Below, piece after piece: positions 1 through 7,481 of a stretch of DNA of 38,703 nucleotides. Location of the stretch: assembly GCA_016868875.1 (NCBI GenBank), contig VGFN01000003.1, positions 1 through 38,703 on the forward strand. The letters run 5' to 3'. Numbering within the stretch: position 1 is the first letter of the stretch; every line of letters starts with the position of its first letter. The notes under the pieces are model-generated. The model saw only the letters and a list, made by a program, of their open reading frames with translations, did not search any database and was not told the origin of the DNA. The position numbers were made by a program, and so were the translations under genes. The stretch is from Bacteroidota bacterium. Lineage in GTDB: Bacteria > Bacteroidota > Bacteroidia > UBA7662.

Positions 1-120
1 CTGCCCGCCTTTGAGGGATTTCTTGACTACGGCGATGAAGGCTTCCACACTTTGGGCTACATCGACTCTTTCGACTCCGGTTTCGTCTGCAATCTGGCGG
101 ATCAAATCAGCTTTGGTCAT
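1..120 (-). CDS. HU-family DNA-binding protein, N-terminal 40 residues (cut by window edge)
   Basis: The reverse strand reads from an ATG at 120-118 into a 40-residue open frame that runs off the window. It begins MTKADLIRQIADETG, the helical N-terminus typical of HU/IHF histone-like proteins, which bind DNA as dimers through beta arms. Those arms would lie in the missing C-terminal half. The gene points away from mutY, and a -7-like box at 247-254 could drive it, giving a leader of about 120 bases. The family is clear, but HU and IHF-like paralogs cannot be told apart from this fragment. Confidence 0.85.
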   Translation of the reverse strand, partial: MTKADLIRQIADETGVERVDVAQSVEAFIAVVKKSLKGGQ

Positions 121-246
121 GATTTAGGTTTTAAAGGTTTGAAAAGTATAAAAAAATTAGATTGATAAGAAAAATCAGTAAAGGTATTTGGGTGAAATAA
201 GCGTTATTTTGGTTGGAAATAGGCCTTCTTTTTCTTAAAAGGAGGG

Positions 247-254
247 CAAATATA
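247..254 (-). promoter_or_regulatory. Putative Bacteroidota -7 box for the HU gene
   Basis: On the minus strand this reads TATATTTG, a full match to the Bacteroidota -7 consensus TAnnTTTG. A TTGG at 276-279 lies about 21 bases upstream, a plausible -33 element. Transcription would start near 241. A 9-bp inverted repeat with one G-T pair (224-232 with 237-245) sits at the predicted mRNA 5' end. No start site has been mapped. Confidence 0.5.
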
Positions 255-311
255 AGACACATCCTTGAGGTTTAACCAATCCTTTGGGAACGGAACCAAA
301 ATTATTTTACA

Positions 312-1394
312 TTGCTAAAGAATTACAAACCGTTGTGGATTAGGCGTTTGATGAAGTGGTATGATGCCGATAAGCGGGTAATGCCATGGAGGGGGAGCAG
401 GGACCCGTATGTGATTTGGCTCTCCGAGGTGCTTTTGCAACAGACCAGGGTGGAGCAAGGAACCCCTTATTTTCTACGCTTTTTGAAGGCATACCCCACC
501 GTGGATGCCCTGGCAAGTGCGCCCTTGGACGATGTTCTTCGGTTATGGCAAGGATTGGGTTACTACCGAAGGGCGCATTTGATGCATCAAACCGCCATAA
601 TCATCACTCAAATCGGTCAATGGCCTCAAGATGTTGAGGCGCTGAGGCGTTTACCTGGAATTGGGGTGTATACGTCGGCGGCTATTGCCTCCATTGCTTT
701 TGAACGACCTGTACCGGTCATTGATGGCAATGTCATCCGGGTTTTGTCCAGGGCCTTTGGGGCCACTGTTCCCTACGATCGTCCGGAAGGCATGCGGTGG
801 ATACAGGATGCAGCAACCCATTTGCTCTCATCAAGCAGACCCGGGGATTATAACCAAGCCATGATGGACATGGGAGCCGTTTTGTGCAAGCCCAAAAATC
901 CCCTATGCAATGCCTGTTTTTGGTCAGATCGTTGCATCGCCAAGTTGGAAGGTCGTATCGCGGATTTGCCAGCCAAATCGCGACGAACGATGATTGTCAA
1001 AGAGAACCTGCATTATTTCGTAATCCTGTGCAAGGGCTATGTGGCACTGATCAAAAGGCCAGATGAGGGGATATGGGCAGGACTGTATGAGTTTTACAGG
1101 GTGGAGGGTTTGCAGAAGAAGCCGCCGCTGGACCACAATCTGTTTTCAACGGGCCAGACCGTCCAAGTTATCAAGCATCCCTTATCGCATCGGGCGCTGA
1201 CCATCCATTTGGCGGTAACCTTATCCCAAGAACGACCGGAGATACCCCATGCTGTATGGGTCAAGTTGGATCAGCTGCATGAATTTCCCATGCCCAGGCC
1301 TTTGGAATTGTATGCCCGGGAGTTAACTTTGGAATATGGGAGGACTCAACAAAGCCATGCTCATCGGAAACCTCGGCAAGGACCCCGAAGTTAA
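312..1394 (+). CDS. mutY: A/G-specific adenine glycosylase MutY
   Basis: MutY removes adenine mispaired with 8-oxoguanine in base excision repair. Visible parts are Glu39 in SEVLLQQTRVE, the helix-hairpin-helix LPGIGVYTSAAI at about 114-125, the catalytic Asp138 in PVIDGN, and four cluster cysteines at 192, 199, 202 and 208 with the C-X6-C-X2-C-X5-C spacing of the [4Fe-4S] motif. A NUDIX-like 8-oxoG recognition domain follows at about 230-335. The start is TTG 312; the next in-frame ATG (351) would remove the first helix. The last 18 or so residues are basic and low in complexity, and their codons overlap the start of ssb by 59 bases. The gene heads the mutY-ssb-gldE-gldD-recG series. Confidence 0.95.
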   Translation: MLKNYKPLWIRRLMKWYDADKRVMPWRGSRDPYVIWLSEVLLQQTRVEQGTPYFLRFLKAYPTVDALASAPLDDVLRLWQGLGYYRRAHLMHQTAIIITQIGQWPQDVEALRRLPGIGVYTSAAIASIAFERPVPVIDGNVIRVLSRAFGATVPYDRPEGMRWIQDAATHLLSSSRPGDYNQAMMDMGAVLCKPKNPLCNACFWSDRCIAKLEGRIADLPAKSRRTMIVKENLHYFVILCKGYVALIKRPDEGIWAGLYEFYRVEGLQKKPPLDHNLFSTGQTVQVIKHPLSHRALTIHLAVTLSQERPEIPHAVWVKLDQLHEFPMPRPLELYARELTLEYGRTQQSHAHRKPRQGPRS

Positions 1395-1734
1395 AGTTTT
1401 GGATAACGGCGCCAAAATTGCCACCTTTCCTTTAGCCACATCAGAAACATACAAGGATAGAGAAGGCAATAAACAAACCCGGACCGAATGGCACAATATT
1501 GTTTTGTGGCGTGGTTTGGCGGATGTCGCGGAACTTTATTGCCGCAAGGGGGGGCAGGTCTACATCGAAGGGAGGCTGTCGACCCGTAAATGGGACGATA
1601 AGGATGGGCACACCCGGTACACAACGGAAATCATCGGCGATCAAATGGTGCTCTTGTCCAGGGCGGATGTTCAGGGTTCCGCCACAGGCTCTTCAGCCCC
1701 TCCGTCTGAGCCTTCGTCGGATCTCCCTTATTGA
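1336..1734 (+). CDS. ssb: Single-stranded DNA-binding protein
   Basis: SSB coats single-stranded DNA during replication and repair and recruits partners through its acidic C-terminal tip. The 132-residue product has the OB-fold opening NKAMLIGNLGKDPEV, the internal EWHNIVLW and GQVYIEGRLSTRKW strands, a short serine/proline-rich linker and a final SDLPY, a variant of the DDLPF-type tip. The start at 1336 is chosen because residues 2-8 form the first strand of the fold; starting at ATG 1357 would remove them. The first 59 bases lie inside mutY in another frame. RecG, a helicase known to bind the SSB tip in other bacteria, is encoded three genes downstream. Confidence 0.95.
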   Translation: MGGLNKAMLIGNLGKDPEVKVLDNGAKIATFPLATSETYKDREGNKQTRTEWHNIVLWRGLADVAELYCRKGGQVYIEGRLSTRKWDDKDGHTRYTTEIIGDQMVLLSRADVQGSATGSSAPPSEPSSDLPY

Positions 1735-1774
1735 ACCCCAGCTTCGCTCTAGGATATAGACGACCCCACAACCT

Positions 1775-3097
1775 ATGGATGACCCCCCGGAAGAACTTTT
1801 TTTGGCTGTTGATTTGGGCCTAGGCACCTGGCCCCTGCTCATTATTTTTTTTGTATTATGCTCAGCGATATTTTCCGCCAGTGAAACAGCATATTTTTCT
1901 TTGAGCCGATTGAATTTGGATCAATTAAGAAATTCCGGATTGCCTTCTGATCGCAGGGTCTTGCGCCATCTTTCCAATCCTAAGCGTCTATTGGCGAATT
2001 TGCTTATTGGAAATAATGTAGTGAATCTAACCATCATTCTTTTGTTCTATTATTTGTTATTTAAGGTGTTGACTTTTCCGGGGATGCCTTGGTTGCCGGC
2101 CTTGCTTCAAACCTTCGGAGTTACCGCAATCATTGTTTTTGCAGGAGAGGTCTTGCCCAAGGTTTACGCGTACCGAAACCCCATGGGTGTTGCCCGATGG
2201 TTCAGTTGGCCCTTGCAAGTTTCAGAGTTTCTCTTCAAACCGGTCATTTGGCTGTTGATGCAAAGTTCAGGCTTCATGGATCGTTGGATGGTATCCAAAC
2301 ATGTGCAAGTCTCCAAGGACGAAATTAATCAGGCCATTGACTTGACTTTTGGGGCGGAGAGCAATCGTGGCGGATCTGAGAAGGACCTGCTCAAAGGTAT
2401 TGTTAAATTTGGAGAACTCGAAGTCAGGCAAATCATGGTCCCACGCCAGGATATTCAAGCAATTGATTACCAGGCGACATTGGAGGAGATTCTACCTCAA
2501 TTACGCGACTGGGGGTATTCCCGAGTTCCTGTTTACCGCGAGAGCTTGGATCAAGTAGTGGGTATCTTGTACCTCAAGGATTTGTTTTCCAGGCTCAATC
2601 AGAATAAGAGTTTTCGATGGCAGGAATTGTTGCGTAAACCATATGTCGTCCCCGACACCAAACACCTTGATGAGCTTTTTACAGAATTCAAAGCCAGAAG
2701 AATGCATATGGCCTTGGCGATTGATGAATACGGAGGTGTTTCGGGATTGGTGACTTTGGAAGATACTTTGGAACAAATCATCGGTGAAATTCAGGATGAA
2801 TTCGATACGGATGAACAACGGCTGTGTCGGCGCCTGGATCGAGATTCCTATTGGGTTGCCGGTAAAATGCTCTTGCAGGATTTGTCCAGAGAAACAGGGT
2901 GGGATTTTTCGCCGTTTCAGCCTAGCTTGGAGGGAGTGGAGACTTTAGCGGGCTTGGTCCTGGAATTGGAGGGGAGAATTCCTCTGCAAGGGGAGGTCTT
3001 TCATCATCACGGTTTTGAATTCAAAGTCATTCAAGCGGATCATCGCAGGATCATGGCCATGCACCTGACGTATCAAGTGCCCTCCAAAACGGCATAA
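1775..3097 (+). CDS. gldE: Gliding motility-associated protein GldE (CNNM/CBS/CorC-type)
   Basis: This 440-residue membrane protein has a DUF21/CNNM domain with about four hydrophobic segments in residues 1-160, two CBS repeats at about 215-340 (including the VDEYGG-like IDEYGGVSGLVTLEDTLE region) and a C-terminal CorC/HlyC domain at about 355-435. CorC relatives are linked to magnesium or cobalt efflux. The Bacteroidota member next to gldD is called GldE and is associated with gliding and type IX secretion. Its TAA stop overlaps the gldD ATG by one base, implying translational coupling. The GldE name rests on the domain order plus the adjacent gldD. Confidence 0.9.
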   Translation: MDDPPEELFLAVDLGLGTWPLLIIFFVLCSAIFSASETAYFSLSRLNLDQLRNSGLPSDRRVLRHLSNPKRLLANLLIGNNVVNLTIILLFYYLLFKVLTFPGMPWLPALLQTFGVTAIIVFAGEVLPKVYAYRNPMGVARWFSWPLQVSEFLFKPVIWLLMQSSGFMDRWMVSKHVQVSKDEINQAIDLTFGAESNRGGSEKDLLKGIVKFGELEVRQIMVPRQDIQAIDYQATLEEILPQLRDWGYSRVPVYRESLDQVVGILYLKDLFSRLNQNKSFRWQELLRKPYVVPDTKHLDELFTEFKARRMHMALAIDEYGGVSGLVTLEDTLEQIIGEIQDEFDTDEQRLCRRLDRDSYWVAGKMLLQDLSRETGWDFSPFQPSLEGVETLAGLVLELEGRIPLQGEVFHHHGFEFKVIQADHRRIMAMHLTYQVPSKTA

Positions 3098-3789
3098 TGA
3101 GGCAAGTACTTTCTCAATTTCTTCGAGTTAAGGCCAAGCGTGTAAGCGTTATAACAGCCATGTTATTGATGGTAGGAGGATATCATTTTTTCGTCTCTTG
3201 TCAATCCGACGACCCTGTGGCCAGGCCCTATGCCTATGCTCGCGCGATACTCCCGGCAGTTCAGCCGGCTCAATATCGGGGGAATTGCCTTCCGGTGACT
3301 TTTGATTACAATGCTGCAGCCAAACCTGTCTGCGTGAATCCATCAGAACTCCCTCATAACTCGTCGAAGTCTTCACTCAATGATCCTCAATGGCTGAATT
3401 TGTCCTATCCCGCATTGGGAGCTCAATGGCACCTATCCTATCATCCCATCGCGGGTGTTCGCTACCAGGACAGGCGTCAGGTTGAACGGAGGGACGCTTT
3501 GGCGGTGTTGATGGCTGAAACCCAGCGTATGACCTTTAAGCATACCCTTAAGGCAACAGCGATTGAAGAGGAAATTATCAGTTACCCGGAACACAAAGTT
3601 TATGGAACCTTGTACGTAGTTGGCGGCGATGCTGCAAGCCAAACCCAATTTTATGTGACGGATAGTGTTAAGCATTATTTACGGGGTTCACTCTATTTTG
3701 AAGTAAGTCCCAACAGCGATTCCTTGCAGCCTTACAGCGCCTATCTGCTAAAGGATATGCGGCGAATTTTGGCGACATTGCGCTGGTAA
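3097..3789 (+). CDS. gldD: Gliding motility lipoprotein GldD
   Basis: GldD is a lipoprotein needed for gliding and type IX secretion in Flavobacterium johnsoniae. The 230-residue product has a basic N-terminus, a hydrophobic stretch at about 18-33 and a lipobox-like FVSC with Cys35 as the likely lipidated residue. The family pattern is recognisable through PYAYARAILP, the LHLSY-like WHLSYHPI, QFYVTDSVKHYLRGSLYF and the ending MRRILATLRW. It starts on the last base of the gldE stop codon. A 34-base gap separates it from recG. Confidence 0.92.
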   Translation: MRQVLSQFLRVKAKRVSVITAMLLMVGGYHFFVSCQSDDPVARPYAYARAILPAVQPAQYRGNCLPVTFDYNAAAKPVCVNPSELPHNSSKSSLNDPQWLNLSYPALGAQWHLSYHPIAGVRYQDRRQVERRDALAVLMAETQRMTFKHTLKATAIEEEIISYPEHKVYGTLYVVGGDAASQTQFYVTDSVKHYLRGSLYFEVSPNSDSLQPYSAYLLKDMRRILATLRW

Positions 3790-3823
3790 GGTATGGGGAC
3801 TTGAGTGTCAATTCAATTGACGT

Positions 3824-5929
3824 ATGCCAGAACATCCTTTGTTTTATGATTTAGCCTACCTAAAAGGGATTGGCCCGCAACGCGCTGCTTGGCTCGAATC
3901 GGAACTGAGATTGAAGACTTACTATGACTTGTTAACCTATTTCCCATACCGTTACCTCGACAGATCTGAGGTTCATTCCTTGGGGACACTGGTCGAAGGT
4001 CCCGCATTTGTGCAAACCCGAGGCAAAATTCTACGGATCGAAAGGGTAGGGGTAGGCAAAGCAACTCGTTTGGTGGCGACTCTTGCCGATGGCCAACATT
4101 TCTTGGAGTTGATTTGGTTTCAATCGGTTCAGTGGGCGGAATCCAGCATACGCCAAGGGGAAGAGTACCTTGTGTTTGGAAAAGTGAGCCAATACAAGGG
4201 GCAGGCTCAAATGGCGCATCCTGAGTTGACCTTATGGGACGAGTGGAGCAAGAAATCAGGACCGCCCCTCAGCCCTATGTATTCCTTGACCGATAAATTA
4301 AGGCAACGAAATTTGAACAACCGTTGGTGGATGGGTGTCGTCCGTCAAGCCCTCGATCAAGTTTCGGGTAATGTTTCTGAAATTTTGCCGGCCTATGTCG
4401 TGGATGCAGAGTCCTTGATGAACCGCTGGGAGGCCATGGAGCAGGCTCATTTCCCGGATGATCCTGCGCAATTGGCCAAGGCCCTCCACCGCTTCAAATT
4501 CGAAGAATTGTTCTTTTTGCAATTCGGGGTATTGCGACTCAAAAACAACCGAAAATTCCAAAATCCTGGACCCGTTTTTGAAAAGGTGGGGGATATGTTC
4601 CTGCGGTTTTTTCATGAACGTTTACCTTTTGAACTTACCGATGCCCAGAAACGTGTGATCAAAGAAATTCGTGCAGATCTTGGAACAGGTAGGCAAATGA
4701 ATCGTTTGCTGCAGGGTGATGTGGGCAGTGGCAAGACCATGGTGGCGTTGATGAGCATGTTGTTGGCTGCAGATAACAGGTATCAAGCTTGTCTGATGGC
4801 TCCTACGGAGTTACTCTCAAGGCAACATTACGATACCATCCAAGCCATGTTGGGTGATTTGCCGATTCGTTGTGGGTTGCTTACTGGTCAGGTCAAGGGC
4901 AAGGCCCGGAAGGAACTGTTACAAGAATTGTTCGATGGAAGTCTTCATCTTTTGGTAGGGACGCACGCTTTGATACAGGAGCATGTGCATTTCGCCAAAC
5001 TGGGCTTGGCCGTTATCGATGAACAGCATCGTTTTGGGGTGGAGCAACGGGCCAAACTATGGGCCAAGGCCGGTCTTGCCCCCCATATTTTGGTGATGAC
5101 AGCTACACCCATCCCCCGAACCTTGGCGATGACACGGTACGGAGATTTGGAGGTTTCCATCATGAATCAATTGCCTGCTGGTCGTAAGCCGGTACAGACT
5201 TTGGTGACCGCAGAGTCCAAACGACTCAAGATGTTTCGTTTCTTGGAACAACAAATGCAAGCCGGGCGCCAGGTTTATGTGGTCTATCCGGCCATCAAAG
5301 AAACCGAGCAAGCGGAGCTTAAATTTTTGTACGACGGGTACGAGGCCATGCTACGCGCATTTCCCCCTCCACGTTTTCATTTGGCGGTGGTGCATGGGCA
5401 AATGAAATCCGCGGATCGAGATATAGAAATGCAGCGCTTTGTGAAAGGTGTCGCCAATTTATTGGTGGCTACTACCGTTATTGAGGTTGGAGTCAACGTT
5501 CCTAACGCTTCCGTGATGGTGATTGAAAATGCCGAGAGGTTTGGTTTAGCCCAGTTGCATCAATTGCGTGGTCGGGTGGGCCGCGGTTCGGAGCAGTCGT
5601 ATTGCATCCTCATGCACAGGGATAAACCTTCGGAGGAAGCCATTCTGCGTTTGCAGGCTTTGGCATCGACCAACGATGGCTTCGAAATTGCCGAAATGGA
5701 CTTAAAAATGCGTGGTCCTGGGGACTTGGCGGGTACTCAACAAAGTGGCAGTATGGAACTCAAATTTTCGGATTTGGTGGAAGATAGCCACTTGATGTAC
5801 AAAGCGAGGGTGCATGCCGAACGGATTTTGGCGGCTGATCCACATGGTACGGGTGAGCTAAGCGGTAAATTGGTTAGTGCTTACGCCAGGTTTTATGGTC
5901 AAGGCAAAAATTGGAGTAAAATATCGTAA
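3824..5929 (+). CDS. recG: ATP-dependent DNA helicase RecG
   Basis: RecG remodels stalled forks and Holliday junctions. The 701-residue length is normal for the family. An N-terminal helix-hairpin-helix-like opening (LKGIGPQRA, residues 13-21) leads into the OB-fold wedge domain at about 50-140. Walker A is GDVGSGKT at 298-305 and the DEAD-like box is DEQH at 399-402. TATPIPRTLAMT and the motif V/VI region QLHQLRGRVGRG complete the superfamily 2 core, followed by the RecG-specific C-terminal region (KMRGPGDLAGTQQSG). It is last in the mutY-to-recG series and faces the convergent small gene at 5965-6126. Confidence 0.97.
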   Translation: MPEHPLFYDLAYLKGIGPQRAAWLESELRLKTYYDLLTYFPYRYLDRSEVHSLGTLVEGPAFVQTRGKILRIERVGVGKATRLVATLADGQHFLELIWFQSVQWAESSIRQGEEYLVFGKVSQYKGQAQMAHPELTLWDEWSKKSGPPLSPMYSLTDKLRQRNLNNRWWMGVVRQALDQVSGNVSEILPAYVVDAESLMNRWEAMEQAHFPDDPAQLAKALHRFKFEELFFLQFGVLRLKNNRKFQNPGPVFEKVGDMFLRFFHERLPFELTDAQKRVIKEIRADLGTGRQMNRLLQGDVGSGKTMVALMSMLLAADNRYQACLMAPTELLSRQHYDTIQAMLGDLPIRCGLLTGQVKGKARKELLQELFDGSLHLLVGTHALIQEHVHFAKLGLAVIDEQHRFGVEQRAKLWAKAGLAPHILVMTATPIPRTLAMTRYGDLEVSIMNQLPAGRKPVQTLVTAESKRLKMFRFLEQQMQAGRQVYVVYPAIKETEQAELKFLYDGYEAMLRAFPPPRFHLAVVHGQMKSADRDIEMQRFVKGVANLLVATTVIEVGVNVPNASVMVIENAERFGLAQLHQLRGRVGRGSEQSYCILMHRDKPSEEAILRLQALASTNDGFEIAEMDLKMRGPGDLAGTQQSGSMELKFSDLVEDSHLMYKARVHAERILAADPHGTGELSGKLVSAYARFYGQGKNWSKIS

Positions 5930-5964
5930 AGGTTGGTCCCAACGGGATGCCCCCTTTGACCATG

Positions 5965-6126
5965 CTACCTCAAAAAGGCCCGGTAAATCAAGACCAAAAG
6001 ACCGGCAGCAAACATCAAAATGCTGATTCGATTGATCCCGTGCATCATTCTCAAGTTGAAATTCCGGGTTTGGTGAGCCCCTTTGGGTTTAAAGACTTCT
6101 ACAAAATAGTTTAAGAATTTACGCAT
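5965..6126 (-). CDS. Small single-pass membrane protein, DUF6728-like
   Basis: This 53-codon frame on the reverse strand starts MRKFLNYFVEVFKPKG, continues NFNLRMMHGINRISILM and ends in one hydrophobic segment (about 34-48) followed by YRAFLR. I associate this pattern with the small Bacteroidota family DUF6728, whose function is unknown; that assignment is from memory. It lies 92 bases downstream of rodA on the same strand, at the end of the mreB-to-rodA operon, and converges on recG. The cytoplasmic amphipathic N-terminus and single membrane helix suggest a small membrane-associated accessory protein. A role in wall elongation is only an inference from position. Confidence 0.75.
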   Translation of the reverse strand: MRKFLNYFVEVFKPKGAHQTRNFNLRMMHGINRISILMFAAGLLVLIYRAFLR

Positions 6127-6218
6127 GGTTTGCTGGATTTAATAGAAACACCTACTAATAACCATTTGGTGCGCGAAAGGTTCTTGGGTGGCTTGATTAG
6201 CATGCTGTACGAATTCTC

Positions 6219-7481
6219 TTAACGAATGCCAAGCATTCGGCCACTGTCAAGTCGAAGCAATATGGCAATCATTGCCGTAAAGGACCACAGGGAGGATCCA
6301 CCGTAGCTGATCATGGGTAAGGGAATTCCAATGACGGGCAACAGCCCCAGGGTCATTCCAATATTAATCGTGACGTGAATGAAAATGATGCAACCTACAC
6401 TGTACCCAAATACTCGACCAAAGGTTCCGGGTTGCCTTTCTGCAATCATAAAAATCCTGTACAATAGGAAACCGAAGAGGGAAAGCAGCAACATCGATCC
6501 CCAAAAGCCGTATTCTTCTGCGATGGTACAAAATATAAAATCGGTGCTTTGCTCGGGCACAAAATCAAATTTGGTTTGGGTTCCTTGCAGAAATCCTTTC
6601 CCCCAAAATCCGCCGGAACCAATTGCAATGAGGGATTGGTGCACGTTGTAGCCCGCACCTCGCAGATCATCGACCTTGCCCAACAAAACCAATATGCGTT
6701 GCTTCTGATGCGCAAGTAGAATGTTGTCAAAGGCATACCCGACTCCCGAAACCAAGACCATGGCGGGGATGGTCAATTTGAGGCCGTTGAAGAAGGCCTT
6801 ACGGCTATCTGCGGCCAATACCACATATAAAATCAACACCACCGGAATCGCAACCCACATAGTGTTCAAGCCTAGCCACAAAGTGAGAACGGATAAAAGG
6901 GCGATGGCCAATCCGTAAATCAAATAATTGACAGACAAACCTTCTCGATAATAGACCAGCACAAAGGAGGCATAGACCAAGGCGCTCCCGGTGTCCTTCT
7001 GCAAGAGCAACAGGGCGACTGGGATCAAAAGCCATAAACCGGCCATGATTTGTGAACCAAAATGATCCATGCGAATAGGCCGGTTGGCAAAAAAATAAGC
7101 CACCATCATGGCGGTACTAAGTTTCATGAATTCTGCGGGTTGTAATCGGAACGAACCCAGTTCAAACCAAGCGCGCGCTCCATTTACCTCTCGCCCTAGG
7201 AAAGCCACCGCCAATCCCATGGCCATGCTTATCAAATAAACCAAAGGCCCGCTTTGGTGGTATATGCGGGGATGTATCGACAAGAGCACCATCATAATCA
7301 GCCATGAGCTCACGATCCAGACCATTTGCTTTCCGTAATTTTGTTGGATATCCCAAAGATTCTGATGCTGGGGATTGTACACCGCTGCATATATGGCAAT
7401 CCATCCGATCAAGGTTAGCCCAACATAGGTCCACAACAAAGGTTTGTCAATGAACTGAAAAACGTTTTTCTGCTCCCTCAT
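6219..7481 (-). CDS. rodA: Peptidoglycan glycosyltransferase RodA (SEDS family)
   Basis: RodA polymerises lipid II into glycan strands in the inner membrane, paired with the transpeptidase PBP2. The 420-residue product has about ten hydrophobic segments and the SEDS signatures FVPEQSTDFIFCTIAEEYG and LGLLPVIGIPLPMISYGGSS near the C-terminus, together with the TGSALVYASF region. Its start overlaps the end of mrdA by four bases, the usual coupling for this pair. The last codons plus the stop form a perfect 7-bp inverted repeat (6223-6229 with 6233-6239). Confidence 0.96.
   Translation of the reverse strand: MREQKNVFQFIDKPLLWTYVGLTLIGWIAIYAAVYNPQHQNLWDIQQNYGKQMVWIVSSWLIMMVLLSIHPRIYHQSGPLVYLISMAMGLAVAFLGREVNGARAWFELGSFRLQPAEFMKLSTAMMVAYFFANRPIRMDHFGSQIMAGLWLLIPVALLLLQKDTGSALVYASFVLVYYREGLSVNYLIYGLAIALLSVLTLWLGLNTMWVAIPVVLILYVVLAADSRKAFFNGLKLTIPAMVLVSGVGYAFDNILLAHQKQRILVLLGKVDDLRGAGYNVHQSLIAIGSGGFWGKGFLQGTQTKFDFVPEQSTDFIFCTIAEEYGFWGSMLLLSLFGFLLYRIFMIAERQPGTFGRVFGYSVGCIIFIHVTINIGMTLGLLPVIGIPLPMISYGGSSLWSFTAMIAILLRLDSGRMLGIR
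6223..6239 (-). repeat. Inverted repeat at the 3' end of rodA
   Basis: CGAATGC (6223-6229) and GCATTCG (6233-6239) are perfect 7-bp arms with a 3-base loop. They overlap the last rodA codons and end just before the stop. There is no following T run, so this is a weak candidate for a terminator or a processing and stability hairpin between rodA and the small gene at 5965. Confidence 0.35.

Noticed and set aside
1339-1357. Alternative ssb start at ATG 1357 preceded by GGAGGA
   Set aside because: The purine run is at a loose spacing, and starting there would delete the first strand of the OB fold, which is conserved from residue 5 on.
5930-5950. Short stem GTTG/CAAC after recG as a terminator
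   Set aside because: The stem is only four base pairs and lacks a following T run.
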